Under the pieces are notes generated by a model. The model did not search any database, was not told the origin of the DNA, and saw nothing but the letters and a program-made list of their open reading frames with translations. Shown in pieces: positions 48,333 through 57,279 of a DNA stretch of 64,000 nucleotides. The DNA comes from Nostoc linckia z4 (GTDB lineage: Bacteria; Cyanobacteriota; Cyanobacteriia; Cyanobacteriales; Nostocaceae). A program made the translations under genes and the position numbers. Within the stretch, counting starts at the first letter, position 1, and every line of letters begins with the position of its first letter. The stretch covers positions 1-64,000 of the forward strand of contig NZ_LAHA01000021.1 of assembly GCF_002608075.1 (NCBI RefSeq), in the 5' to 3' direction.

Positions 48333-48755
48333 GTGACGTACTGGGTGAAAATCCTTTACGAGAGGAAAGAATATGTAGTAAATTTTGAACGCGTCCATGC
48401 TTTCTGTTACGAACGAAATGGCAGGGTAACTTTTTGGTTACCTGATAGTGCCATTCCCATTGTGATTAATCCGCAAAATAATTTAGAAGATTATCAAAAA
48501 ATTATCGATTATATAGAGTGCGTTACTCAATTAGAATTAAATTACGCCTATTGGGTGAAAATTATTTACGAAAAAAATGAATATATCATTAATTTAGATT
48601 GTATAAGTTCTTTTTGTCATGAACCAAACGGTAGGATAACTTTTTGGTTGCCAGATGGTACTATTCCCATCATCATCAACCCTGTGAATAATCCCGAATC
48701 CTACGAAAAAGTCGTCAAATATATTGAGAAAGCAACAGGATATTTTTTGTCTTAA
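48333..48755 (+). CDS. Tandem-duplicated small domain protein (hypothetical)
   Basis: 140 residues from GTG 48333 with GAGGAG (48322-48327) at good spacing. Two ~65-residue copies follow each other: YWVKILYERKEYVVNFERVH... and YWVKIIYEKNEYIINLDCIS..., each with NGR-TFWLPD--IPI-INP-NN and a closing Y--YIE helix. Beta-rich and soluble. Not a family I can name; the internal duplication and strict WLPD/INP motifs suggest a conserved fold, possibly a binding module. Confidence 0.65.
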   Translation: MTYWVKILYERKEYVVNFERVHAFCYERNGRVTFWLPDSAIPIVINPQNNLEDYQKIIDYIECVTQLELNYAYWVKIIYEKNEYIINLDCISSFCHEPNGRITFWLPDGTIPIIINPVNNPESYEKVVKYIEKATGYFLS

Positions 48756-48767
48756 AATTAACTCTAT

Positions 48768-49027
48768 TTACAAAGCTAAATCAAAAACCTGTTGTGCAGT
48801 CAAGTTGAGTTTTAGAAAGGTGGGAGAAACAATCACATCACTACCTCTAAATAGCTTCTTGATATATTCTACTGACGAAAAGTCACAGAAAATAGAAATG
48901 AAACTGTTTCCTGTGTTCCCTATCCTAGCTATAAGATTTTTTTTCGCAAACTCTAATGAGGTTGAAGCACTTATGCAATTCAGCTTAAATCTGCTATGTT
49001 CAGAAATTCTACAAAATATCTGCCAAC
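48768..49027 (-). pseudogene. Start-less open frame downstream of the 49009-50208 locus
   Basis: About 86 codons without ATG, GTG or TTG before a stop at 48768-48770. The reading ends FISIFCDFSSVEYIKKLFRG, then SDVIVSPTFLKLNLTAQQVF, DLAL, which looks like a real protein end. It is shifted by one base relative to the upstream ORF, so it may be the frameshifted tail of the same gene. Confidence 0.3.
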
Positions 49028-49515
49028 TTCACCAAGAGACTATTAGCTAAATTCACTAAGCTGATGTCATCTTTATGAACATTATTTTCACCAGTAGCTA
49101 ATAGATTTTTCACAGCTGCTAACCTGTCATCTATCTCAGGACTTCTCCAATATGCTTCTAAACTTACTGCAAAATCGAATAGCGATCGCTCCCCTAAATA
49201 TTCCCTGACTTTTACAGCTACATTATCATCACTTACCAAAAATTCTTTAATTGCATCCAATCGAGAATTACCCAATATTTCATCATTTCCCCAGGTTTCT
49301 AACCAGTCTCCATTTACATCTTCAACATAAAAATTCACAAAATCAATGCCGTAAGTTAACCAGTTCTGCTGCATTTGTCTAGCTGTTGCTAAAGCTTCGG
49401 CAAAATTAACATTGTTGCAGGTGTGAGTTTCTCTATTGTGAGCCATAAAAGCTGTAATGAGCAGGTAAGTATGTAGGCTAGAATACAAATCTTGTACATC
49501 AAAATCCAAAAACAA
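49009..49515 (-). CDS. Hypothetical protein, in frame with and directly after a TGA of the upstream ORF
   Basis: 168 residues if started at the TTG immediately after the upstream stop; the first ATG is 23 codons in. It is helical (NFAEALATARQMQQNWLTYG, EDVNGDWLETWGNDEILGNS). No ribosome site or independent promoter is evident. Being in the same frame as the 230-residue ORF with zero gap, it may be the C-terminal half of one ~400-residue protein interrupted by a nonsense codon. Family not recognised. Confidence 0.5.
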   Translation of the reverse strand: MFLDFDVQDLYSSLHTYLLITAFMAHNRETHTCNNVNFAEALATARQMQQNWLTYGIDFVNFYVEDVNGDWLETWGNDEILGNSRLDAIKEFLVSDDNVAVKVREYLGERSLFDFAVSLEAYWRSPEIDDRLAAVKNLLATGENNVHKDDISLVNLANSLLVKLADIL

Positions 49516-50208
49516 TCAGGAAAATTTTAAATATTTTCCACCAGAAAGATAATCACTGTTATACAGCGCCACGTTGACTAACTGGTTCACAAAATTAGCA
49601 TCCTTGGGATTGTAACTTAAAAATAATCCTCGCTCTATTTCCCACGATCGCAGTGTATTTTGCCAAGCTTGGTACTTTTGTTGATTGAGTTCTTCACTGA
49701 CACTGGTAACTTGAATGCAGAGTGGTTGATTGTGACGATTACTGACAATTAAATCCGTTGCCATTGATAGGTCGGCAATATAACGCTGCCAAAAACTACC
49801 TTCTCGCTGAACAATATCTTGGGCTATATTTCTAATAATATCATCATCACCGCGATTAAACTCGCCTGCCATTAATTTTTGCTTCCAAATATAAAACTTG
49901 GAATCATTTGCATTAATCCATTTGGGAAAAAGGTAACCATACCAATATCTTTCAATGGGTGTCATTTGCTCAAATTTTGCTTTTTGTGCTTCTTGCGAAG
50001 GTGAGGATTTTATTATCAGCCAAATTGTCGAGTCCGTAATTACTTCTAAAAGAAAAGCAAGGACAAAAGGTTTAGCCGTCAGGGAACCTGGTTTGATATT
50101 CTTCACCCAACGGTTGATTTCATCTAATCTTCTCGCTAAATTAGGATCTATCGAGTAAGCTTGCTCGATGAGGGATTTTAATTTATCCTTAATCTCTTTT
50201 GCTTGCAA
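49516..50208 (-). CDS. Hypothetical protein with PD-(D/E)xK-like motif
   Basis: 230 residues. A helical N-terminus (KLKSLIEQAYSIDPNLARRL) has one hydrophobic segment (FVLAFLLEVITDSTIWLII). The middle has PIERYWYGYLFPKWINANDS. The C-terminal part reads MATDLIVSNRHNQPLCIQVT-SVSEELNQQKYQAW, where D and Q-V-T sit as D and (D/E)xK would in a restriction-type nuclease fold, with Gln and Thr substituting. It ends LSGGKYLKFS-TGA and the frame then continues open for 168 codons. Possibly a decayed nuclease gene. Confidence 0.5.
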   Translation of the reverse strand: MQAKEIKDKLKSLIEQAYSIDPNLARRLDEINRWVKNIKPGSLTAKPFVLAFLLEVITDSTIWLIIKSSPSQEAQKAKFEQMTPIERYWYGYLFPKWINANDSKFYIWKQKLMAGEFNRGDDDIIRNIAQDIVQREGSFWQRYIADLSMATDLIVSNRHNQPLCIQVTSVSEELNQQKYQAWQNTLRSWEIERGLFLSYNPKDANFVNQLVNVALYNSDYLSGGKYLKFS

Positions 50209-50292
50209 ACGAGGCCCTACTTTCAGATACTAAAGCTTTTTTTAACAATCAGTAATTCAGGAATCAGAATTGAGAATTTAATTCTATACGAC

Positions 50293-50440
50293 TATAGTGC
50301 TGTGGCACAGCTACAATGCTGCATTAGCTTTCTTCTTGCAGGATGCGGGTTTCCCCTGCCCTAATTGGCGGACAAGATGCCCACCACACAAGAAAATATA
50401 TTTACTATTGCAATATTTTAATCTTGTCACGTCACTAGTA
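50293..50440. mobile_element. MITE-like element, family A copy 2 (diverged)
   Basis: The ends TAGTGCTGTGGCACAGCTAC and the reverse complement of the right end (TAGTGACGTGACAAGATTAA) align with each other and with the 15436-15569 copy (TGRCACAGCTAMAAT, TGCATTAG, CTTGTCACG). About 148 bp, noncoding. Confidence 0.55.
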
Positions 50441-50524
50441 ATGAATAGGTTGATTCTAAATTCTGTATTTTGTATTCTTCTCCAATTTTAACTGTAAAGT
50501 GTCTATGTAAATTTGGTCGTCTGA

Positions 50525-51166
50525 TTAAATATTCTCAGGGTTAATGCCCTGTGTACGCAAAAGTTCGCGCAATCTGGCAATTTCTTGTTCTGCTTGTTGG
50601 ACGCGTTCTTCTGCTTGTTGGGCACGTAAACTTTCTTGTTGGGCTAGTTCTTCAGATGATGGTATCAATTGGTTTTCAGTAGTAAAGAATCTTAATTTAC
50701 CTTCATAAACTCCCAAGTAAAGTTCTAACTGTTGACTCCATAAACGTCCATCAGTGGTAGATTGAATTTCTTGATACTTTCCATCTACTAAGTGAAATCC
50801 CTGTAACTCCATTTTTATGGGGTCAAACAGGAAATAATCCGGTGTACGAAAAGTATCTTGGTAAATTTGTTTTTTAAAGCCTTTGTCAATGACTGCTGTG
50901 GAATTCGACAAAATTTCTACAATTACATTTGGGTATTTCCCGTCTTCTTGCCAAACTACCCAACTTTTACGGTCTTTTTTCTCGGTTCCCAAAACTACAA
51001 AAAAGTCTGGCCCCCGGAAGTATTCCGATTTTTTTTGGTTGGGACTGTAGTAAATTGTTAAACTCCCAGAAGCATAAAAATCCTGCTTTTCTCGCCACCA
51101 CGATTTCAGTAGGCGAATCAGCAAATCGATTTGGTCTCGGTGGAGGTCATCGAGAATAAGTGGCAT
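50525..51166 (-). CDS. Uma2-family endonuclease-fold protein with C-terminal coiled coil
   Basis: 213 residues. Uma2 core: RGPDFFVVLG (active-site Asp), VWQEDGKYPNVIVEILSNST (Glu), KGFKKQIYQDTFRTPDYFLFD (Lys region). The last ~45 residues form a coiled coil (AQQAEERVQQAEQEIARLRE) ending GINPENI, common in cyanobacterial Uma2 proteins. These have a PD-(D/E)xK fold and are very numerous in filamentous cyanobacteria; their cellular role is not established. Confidence 0.88.
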   Translation of the reverse strand: MPLILDDLHRDQIDLLIRLLKSWWREKQDFYASGSLTIYYSPNQKKSEYFRGPDFFVVLGTEKKDRKSWVVWQEDGKYPNVIVEILSNSTAVIDKGFKKQIYQDTFRTPDYFLFDPIKMELQGFHLVDGKYQEIQSTTDGRLWSQQLELYLGVYEGKLRFFTTENQLIPSSEELAQQESLRAQQAEERVQQAEQEIARLRELLRTQGINPENI

Positions 51167-51174
51167 AGTTTTTG

Positions 51175-51300
51175 TAAAAGGGAGTGGGGAGATGGGGAGG
51201 TGGGGAGGTGGGGAGATGGGGAGATGGGGAGATTGGGAGATGGGGAGATGGGGAGATGGGGAAAATTCTTAACTCCTAACTCCTAACTCCCCACTCCCAA
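51175..51300. repeat. GGGGAGAT and AACTCCT tandem repeats upstream of acs
   Basis: GGGGAGAT/GGGGAGGT units from about 51183 to 51260, then AACTCCT units to about 51296. Confidence 0.9.
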
Positions 51301-51394
51301 TGACTAATGGCGCTTAATGAAAATCTAAACACAGTACAGCATAACTGGGCTAAGAATAGTTTTTAGTAACAATAGCGATCGCGCTTATTAAACT

Positions 51395-53368
51395 ATGTCT
51401 CAACCAACCATAGAATCAATCCTACAAGAGAATCGCCTTTTCCATCCTAGTCCTGAATTCTCACAAAACGCCCATATCAAGAGCTTAGAAGACTACCAGC
51501 GTCTTTATGAGAAAGCTAAAGCCGATCCGCAGCAATTTTGGGCAGATTTGGCGACAAATGAATTAGCATGGTTCCAAAAATGGGATACAGTCCTAGATTG
51601 GCAACCGCCTTTTGCTCAGTGGTTCGTAGGCGGTAAAATTAACATTTCTTACAACTGTCTTGACAGACACCTCACCACTTGGCGCAAAAATAAAGCTGCA
51701 TTGATTTGGGAAGGGGAACCAGGAGATTCCCGTACCCTCACCTACGCCCAACTGCATCGGGAAGTTTGCCAGTTTGCCAATGTGTTGAAGCAATTAGGCG
51801 TACAAAAAGGCGATCGCGTTGGTATTTATATGCCAATGATTCCGGAAGCCGCCATCGCTATGTTAGCCTGTGCGAGAATTGGCGCACCCCACAGTGTGGT
51901 ATTTGGTGGTTTTAGTGCGGAAGCTTTGCGCGATCGCTTAATTGATGCGAAAGCTAAATTGGTAGTTACCGCTGATGGTGGCTGGCGCAAAGATGCGATC
52001 GTTCCCCTCAAGGAACAGGTAGATAAAGCCTTGGCTGATGGCGCTGTTCCCAGCGTAGAAAATGTCCTGGTTGTCAAGCGCACCGGACAAGAAACATACA
52101 TGCAATTAGGCGGACGCGACCATTGGTGGCACGATTTACAAAAAAATGCCTCCGCTGATTGTCCAGCTGAACCGATGGACAGCGAAGATATGCTGTTTAT
52201 CCTCTACACTTCTGGCAGTACGGGCAAACCAAAGGGTGTGGTACATACAACTGCTGGTTATAATCTGTATACCCACATGACCACCAAGTGGATCTTTGAC
52301 CTGCAAGACACAGATGTATATTGGTGTACCGCCGATGTAGGTTGGATTACTGGACACAGCTATATAGTGTACGGCCCCCTTTCCAACGGTGCAACAACTA
52401 TTATGTATGAAGGTGCGCCCCGTGCTTCTAATCCTGGGTGTTTCTGGGATGTAATTGAAAAATACGGTGTCAACATTTTTTATACTGCACCTACGGCAAT
52501 TCGGGCATTTATTAAGATGGGCGAACACCACCCCAAGGCGCGAAACTTGTCTTCGTTGCGATTGTTGGGAACCGTCGGCGAACCCATTAACCCAGAAGCT
52601 TGGATGTGGTATCACAAAGTGATTGGTGGAGAGCGCTGTCCAATTGTTGATACTTGGTGGCAAACTGAAACTGGCGGTATCATGATTACCCCGCTACCAG
52701 GGGCAATTGCCACGAAACCCGGTTCCGCAACTCTGCCCTTCCCTGGAATTCTTGCAGACATCGTAGATTTAGAAGGAAATTCCGTACCAAGCAACGAAGG
52801 TGGTTATTTAGCAGTGCGCCATCCTTGGCCGGGAATGATGCGGACAGTGTACGGCGATCCGGAACGCTTCCGCCGCACCTATTGGGAACATATCCCCCCC
52901 AAAGATGGGAATTATACTTATTTTGCTGGTGATGGTGCAAGACGCGATGAAGATGGTTACTTCTGGGTAATGGGTCGGGTAGATGACGTATTGAATGTAT
53001 CTGGACACCGCCTCGGTACAATGGAAGTCGAATCAGCCTTAGTTTCCCATCCAGCAGTTGCCGAAGCGGCGGTAGTGGGTAAGCCGGATGAACTCAAAGG
53101 AGAAGAAGTAGTTGCTTTTGTGACATTAGAAGGCACCTATCAAGGAAGTGAGGAATTGAGTAAAGAACTCAAGCAACACGTAGTCAAAGAAATTGGTGCT
53201 ATTGCCCGTCCTGGAGAAATTCGCTTTACCGACGCTTTACCAAAAACGCGATCGGGTAAAATTATGCGGCGATTATTGCGAAATCTCGCTGCGGGACAAG
53301 AAGTATCTGGTGATACTTCAACCTTAGAAGATAGAAGCGTATTAGACAAATTGCGGGAAGGGGCGTAG
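51395..53368 (+). CDS. acs: Acetyl-CoA synthetase
   Basis: 657 residues of the ANL adenylating superfamily. Motifs: the P-loop-like [25 protein letters not shown] (A5 region), [20 protein letters not shown] (A7/A8), VSGHRLGT hinge and the catalytic C-terminal Lys in [27 protein letters not shown] is characteristic of Acs rather than other acyl-CoA ligases. It converts acetate, ATP and CoA to acetyl-CoA. ATG 51395 fits the family start; a HIP1-like GCGATCGC lies just upstream. Confidence 0.96.
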   Translation: MSQPTIESILQENRLFHPSPEFSQNAHIKSLEDYQRLYEKAKADPQQFWADLATNELAWFQKWDTVLDWQPPFAQWFVGGKINISYNCLDRHLTTWRKNKAALIWEGEPGDSRTLTYAQLHREVCQFANVLKQLGVQKGDRVGIYMPMIPEAAIAMLACARIGAPHSVVFGGFSAEALRDRLIDAKAKLVVTADGGWRKDAIVPLKEQVDKALADGAVPSVENVLVVKRTGQETYMQLGGRDHWWHDLQKNASADCPAEPMDSEDMLFILYTSGSTGKPKGVVHTTAGYNLYTHMTTKWIFDLQDTDVYWCTADVGWITGHSYIVYGPLSNGATTIMYEGAPRASNPGCFWDVIEKYGVNIFYTAPTAIRAFIKMGEHHPKARNLSSLRLLGTVGEPINPEAWMWYHKVIGGERCPIVDTWWQTETGGIMITPLPGAIATKPGSATLPFPGILADIVDLEGNSVPSNEGGYLAVRHPWPGMMRTVYGDPERFRRTYWEHIPPKDGNYTYFAGDGARRDEDGYFWVMGRVDDVLNVSGHRLGTMEVESALVSHPAVAEAAVVGKPDELKGEEVVAFVTLEGTYQGSEELSKELKQHVVKEIGAIARPGEIRFTDALPKTRSGKIMRRLLRNLAAGQEVSGDTSTLEDRSVLDKLREGA

Positions 53369-53389
53369 CAAGTTTAGATAAATCCTGGG

Positions 53390-53406
53390 GCGTTACACGG
53401 TAACGC
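53390..53406. terminator. Short perfect hairpin after acs
   Basis: GCGTTAC-ACG-GTAACGC, with further GGG/CCC pairing possible. No T-run follows; it may be a terminator remnant or a REP-like palindrome. Confidence 0.4.
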
Positions 53407-53455
53407 GCCCGCAATTTATCATAAGTATTAGAGCACTATTGAGGCATTCAGGGCG

Positions 53456-54124
53456 ATGAAACCGAACAGCAAACTGAAATCAGCATTTGTTCAACCTTTT
53501 AGCTGCATAGCACTGACTACGATCGCTGCCATTGGTCTATCACCATCCGTGTTAGCAGTTTCTTTCGATTCGCCTCAACAGTATCCCCAAAGACAAGTAC
53601 ACAAACTAGCGCAATTTTCAGACCAAGGGCCATCAGAGCGATCGCAGATTCTCCAACAAGCCAATGCTTTGTATAATCAAGGAGACATGAAAGGTGCAGA
53701 GGAAAATTTACGCAAGTTAATTAAACAATTCCCCAGAGATGCCTTTGGACACTTTCAGTTGGGAAATGTGCTGTTTCGACAAAAGAAATCAGAAGAAGCA
53801 ATTAGCGCATACAAAGAAGCCATCCGCCTCCAGTCAAAATATGCTTTAGCTTACAATGCCATTGGTATGGTTTACGCTAGCGAAAGTCGGTGGCAAGAAG
53901 CTATCACTGAATATCAGAAAGCTTTAGAAATTAATCCCAATTATGCGGAAGCATTGACTAATTTTGCTCTAGCAATGTGGCAAACAAATAAAAAAGATGA
54001 GGCTTTATCTTCTTTAGAAAAAGCTTTAAATCTTTTTAAAGAACAAAATAGGAATGAAAAGGTAAATCAAGTAGAACGAATCTTGCAAGAAATCAAAAAA
54101 TCAGACGATCCTACTATTTCATAA
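53456..54124 (+). CDS. Secreted TPR protein
   Basis: 222 residues with a signal-type N-terminus (CIALTTIAAIGLSPSVLAV). Four TPRs follow (ALYNQGDMKGAEENLRKLIK, FGHFQLGNVLFRQKKSEEAI, AYNAIGMVYASESRWQEAIT, ALTNFALAMWQTNKKDEALS) and a short capping helix. Probably a periplasmic or lumenal scaffold. It is on the same strand as acs, 87 bases downstream with a hairpin between. Confidence 0.8.
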   Translation: MKPNSKLKSAFVQPFSCIALTTIAAIGLSPSVLAVSFDSPQQYPQRQVHKLAQFSDQGPSERSQILQQANALYNQGDMKGAEENLRKLIKQFPRDAFGHFQLGNVLFRQKKSEEAISAYKEAIRLQSKYALAYNAIGMVYASESRWQEAITEYQKALEINPNYAEALTNFALAMWQTNKKDEALSSLEKALNLFKEQNRNEKVNQVERILQEIKKSDDPTIS

Positions 54125-54451
54125 TAATTAAAGCAGAATTTAGGAGTTAGATAAAATTTTGGTCTCTTTACTAAACTTTTATCTACTATAAAAAGCCCAT
54201 TTGATTGCTGAACAAATCTATGTATATGTAGGGTGTGTTATGGCGTAGCCTAACGCACCAAAACCTTGAAATGGTGCATTACCAACAGTTGAAAAAACCT
54301 GCCCTAACTGCTGGTTACCCTATATGTATTTGAAAAATAAAACATAAGTTTTATATATCTTTTCAGTAGATAAAATTTCATCAGATTTGCTATATGGGTT
54401 GCCAAAAATACGATTGTCGCATAATCTAAGTCTTGAGAGGAGAGAACATAT
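54125..54451. other. Intergenic region with one GGTGTGTTA palindrome
   Basis: 327 bases. It contains GTAGGGTGTGTTA...TAACGCACC (54228-54260) and the AGGAGAG ribosome site of the next gene (54437-54443). No other feature. Confidence 0.55.
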
Positions 54452-55654
54452 ATGCAAGTCAGACAAGAAATTTTTGATACCTATTGGCGATTTGCTGCTA
54501 TGCGGCAAGAAGTATTTTTCAATAAAATTAATAATCTCCCACCACCTTGGACGGGCGATCCTATTATTAATACCTATAAATTTTGTAATGCCTATCGAGC
54601 AAGCGATCGCGTTTCCCAATATTTAATTAAAAATGTAATTTATGATAACAATAGAAGCAAAAACGAAGAAGAAGTAATTTTAAGAATTTTGTTATTTAAA
54701 ATTTTTAACAAAATAGAAACCTGGGAATATTTAGAAAAACAACTAGGTGAGTACATTACACTGTCTAATTTCGATTTGAATATATATTCAAACATTTTAC
54801 AAGAAGCAATGAATCTTGGGCATGTTATTTACACCAGTGCGTACATGTCTTGTGCCAGCAAAGAATTTGGTTATGATAAAAAACATCAAAATCATTTGGC
54901 ATTAATTGATAAAATGGTTGTTCAAGAGAGAGTAGACAAACGCATAGTTAAAGCCAAAAATTTTGAAGATGTTTTTCACATAATCCAAGAATATCCATTA
55001 CTGGGTAAGTTTATGGCTTACCAATTAGCCACAGATATAAATTATAGTGAAATTATCAACTTTGATGAAAACAGTTTTACTATAGCAGGGCCAGGAGCCG
55101 AACGTGGTATCAACAAATGTTTTATTGATACAGCAGGTAAAACATACACAGATGTTATTCATTGGATGACTGAAAATCAAGAGAAAGAATTTCAACGTTT
55201 AGGGTTAAATTTTCAATCACTCTGGGGTCGTCCGCTACAGGCGATAGACTGTCAAAATCTATTTTGTGAAACTGATAAATATTGCCGAGCAGCTTTTCCT
55301 GATTTGAAGAGTAATCGCAAAAAGATAAAGTCTAAGTTTACTTCAACGCCTCAACCCATTGATTATTTTTATCCACCTAAATGGCAAATTAACCATAAGA
55401 TACAACAAACTATAGGGAATATATCGCCAACATTAGATATTCGTAATTTACAACAAACCAATAATACTAATCAGCAATTGTCTTTGGAATTAGACTCGAC
55501 CGTAAAAGAAACTTCTGTAATTAAAGAAAATAAATCAAAATTCTACAAAACATCTGAACGACAGTTCCAATTAAAGCAAAAAATAAATAAAAGCAAAAAA
55601 TCAAAGCCTTTAGACAATACACAGATAGAAAAATCTCAACAGTTGTGCTTATAA
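54452..55654 (+). CDS. Putative DNA base hypermodification protein (5-hmdU DNA kinase helical / thymine pyrophosphorylase-like)
   Basis: 400 residues; ATG 54452 follows AGGAGAG at good spacing. The first ~280 residues match the pattern I know for the HMUDK_hel/alpha-glutamyl-putrescinyl thymine pyrophosphorylase group: PPPWTGDPIINTYKFCNAYR, ASDRVSQYLIKNVIY, ILLFKIFNKIETWEYLEK, EYPLLGKFMAYQLATDINYS, GPGAERGINKCF and LQAIDCQNLFCETDKYCR. Phage relatives take part in making hypermodified thymines. The last ~115 residues are Lys/Gln/Asn-rich and look disordered, a possible DNA-binding tail. No P-loop kinase, thymidylate synthase homologue or phage gene is nearby, so its role here is open; genome-defence use is conceivable. 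Confidence 0.68.
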   Translation: MQVRQEIFDTYWRFAAMRQEVFFNKINNLPPPWTGDPIINTYKFCNAYRASDRVSQYLIKNVIYDNNRSKNEEEVILRILLFKIFNKIETWEYLEKQLGEYITLSNFDLNIYSNILQEAMNLGHVIYTSAYMSCASKEFGYDKKHQNHLALIDKMVVQERVDKRIVKAKNFEDVFHIIQEYPLLGKFMAYQLATDINYSEIINFDENSFTIAGPGAERGINKCFIDTAGKTYTDVIHWMTENQEKEFQRLGLNFQSLWGRPLQAIDCQNLFCETDKYCRAAFPDLKSNRKKIKSKFTSTPQPIDYFYPPKWQINHKIQQTIGNISPTLDIRNLQQTNNTNQQLSLELDSTVKETSVIKENKSKFYKTSERQFQLKQKINKSKKSKPLDNTQIEKSQQLCL

Positions 55655-55745
55655 AATGGGAGTAACCTAACAGCAAAGTCAAAGTAACAATAGAATAAGT
55701 CAACAGATAATAAATAAAATACAAATATAATCTTGGTTAAAGCCT

Positions 55746-56525
55746 ATGACTTCCTTATCGTCATTAACTTTACCTGACCACACCCAGTTACCAGATTCAG
55801 ATGGTACATTTGTGTTCGCGAAGCGTGCCGGAGGCAAAAATCTTCAGGAGCATCCACAAAGTATCTTAATTACAGATTCAATTAAACCTGTGCTAGAACA
55901 ACGCCATCCTGATGGACAATATTTTGTTGGAGAAAATTTAGATATCTACTGGGGATTAACAGATCCTTCTGAGAAGGGTGCCTCAGCACCAGATTGGTTT
56001 TATCTACCCAATGTATCACCAATTCTTGAAGGTAAAACGCGGGGTTGTTATGTGTTGTGGCAAGAATCTTTCGCACCTTTAATTGTGTTGGAATTTGTCT
56101 CTGGAGATGGTTCAGAAGAACGAGATAAAACACCGCCATCTCAAGGGGAAAGTGGAAATGTTGGGAAATTTTGGGTTTATGAACAGGCAATTCGAGTGCC
56201 TTATTATGGAATTTATGAAGTAGCGAAAGCCCAGGTTGAGGTGTATCATTTAATTGATAATACCTATCAAATGATGCAACCCAATGAAAGAGGACATTAC
56301 CCGATCGCTCCTTTAGGGGTAGAGTTGGGAATATGGCAGGGTTTGTATCAGAATGCAGAGTTACCTTGGTTGCGGTGGTGGGATGCACAAGGAAATTTAC
56401 TGCTAACAGGTGAAGAACGCGCTGAAGTTGAACGACAAAAGCGGCTATTAATTACCGAAAAATTGCGTAATCTTTCTGTGGAACAACTCAATGCTTTAGG
56501 AATTGACCCAGAAATGTTGGATTAA
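55746..56525 (+). CDS. Uma2-family endonuclease-fold protein with micro-insertion
   Basis: 259 residues. Core: NLDIYWGLTDPSEKGASAPD-WFYLPNVSP (active Asp), APLIVLEFVSGDGSEERDKT (Glu), GKFWVYEQAIRVPYYGIYEV, and a C-terminal helix ending GIDPEMLD. After LPDSDGTFV the usual KN-QEHPQSIL is separated by FAKRAGG, encoded by TTCGCGAAGCGTGCCGGAGGC (about 55814-55837), a dispersed cyanobacterial repeat unit that has kept the frame. Overlaps the convergent Uma2 gene by 4 bp. Confidence 0.88.
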   Translation: MTSLSSLTLPDHTQLPDSDGTFVFAKRAGGKNLQEHPQSILITDSIKPVLEQRHPDGQYFVGENLDIYWGLTDPSEKGASAPDWFYLPNVSPILEGKTRGCYVLWQESFAPLIVLEFVSGDGSEERDKTPPSQGESGNVGKFWVYEQAIRVPYYGIYEVAKAQVEVYHLIDNTYQMMQPNERGHYPIAPLGVELGIWQGLYQNAELPWLRWWDAQGNLLLTGEERAEVERQKRLLITEKLRNLSVEQLNALGIDPEMLD

Positions 56526-57103
56526 AAATTATTATCGTCTGCTAATGATACATCTTCATATATTTCGGCGATCGCACAACGAAAATCAACGCTAGCTAAA
56601 TGTACTTCTTCTCCTTTTTCATAAGGGTAAAGTACCCAATGTCCTTGTTCATTACGACGGAAGCATTCTACACTCATTCTATCTGATGAAATTAGCACAT
56701 ATTCTTGTAGCGATTCTAAGTGTCTGTAACTAGCAAATTTTTTCCCTCTATCAAAACTTTCTGTTGATTCAGAAAGCACTTCTACCACTAAGCAAGGATA
56801 GCACTTAAAATATTCAAATTCTTTATCTCGTGTATCACAAGTAACTATTACATCAGGATAGAAATAGCGATTTATGACATCAATTCGCGCTTTCATATCT
56901 AATATGTAGATACGGCAACCACTACCGCGAAGATGGTTTCGTAGCAAAATAAACAAGTTTCCTACTATAGTCACATGGGCATCACTGGCCTCAGCCATAG
57001 CATAGACTTGCCCATCAATATACTCGTGTTTTATTTCGCTTACTTTCTCGCCTTCTAAATATTCTTCTGGGGAAATATAGTACTCATTTTGGCTGATGAC
57101 CAT
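56522..57103 (-). CDS. Uma2-family endonuclease-fold protein
   Basis: 193 residues of the short Uma2 subtype: ISPEEYLEGEKVSEIKHEYI-DGQVYAMA at the start, YFYPDVIVTCDT (active Asp), CLVVEVLSESTESFDRGKKF (Glu, Lys), YVLISSDRMSVECFRRN. It is a different subfamily from the neighbour at 55746, so this is not a simple local duplication. Start ATG 57103 matches the family. Role not established. Confidence 0.9.
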   Translation of the reverse strand: MVISQNEYYISPEEYLEGEKVSEIKHEYIDGQVYAMAEASDAHVTIVGNLFILLRNHLRGSGCRIYILDMKARIDVINRYFYPDVIVTCDTRDKEFEYFKCYPCLVVEVLSESTESFDRGKKFASYRHLESLQEYVLISSDRMSVECFRRNEQGHWVLYPYEKGEEVHLASVDFRCAIAEIYEDVSLADDNNF

Positions 57104-57156
57104 GTTAGTACCTGAATAGTTTTAAGTAGATGGACATAAATAAATATAATATTTTC

Positions 57157-57223
57157 TGTCATTGCGAGCGAAGCGAAGCAATCCCAGAGACTTTGCGATT
57201 GCTTCGCTTCGCTCGCAATGACA
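57157..57223. repeat. Perfect 27-bp inverted repeat
   Basis: The left arm (57157-57183, TGTCATTGCGAGCGAAGCGA followed by AGCAATC) is exactly complementary to the right arm (57197-57223) around a 13-base loop. It is noncoding and lies between two minus-strand genes. Such CATTGCGAGCGAAGC repeats are widespread in bacteria of several phyla and form strong hairpins. Confidence 0.85.
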
Positions 57224-57279
57224 TCTTAGATTTAATCATGACTATCTACTTATCTAATATTTTAACTCATCAAACAAAT

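Noticed and set aside
48724-49050. 108-aa plus-strand ORF after the duplicated-domain gene
   Set aside because: Overlaps the preceding gene out of frame, has no ribosome site, and the opposite strand reads better as protein remnant.
52136-52663. 175-aa minus-strand ORF inside acs
   Set aside because: Antisense shadow of a fully conserved acetyl-CoA synthetase.
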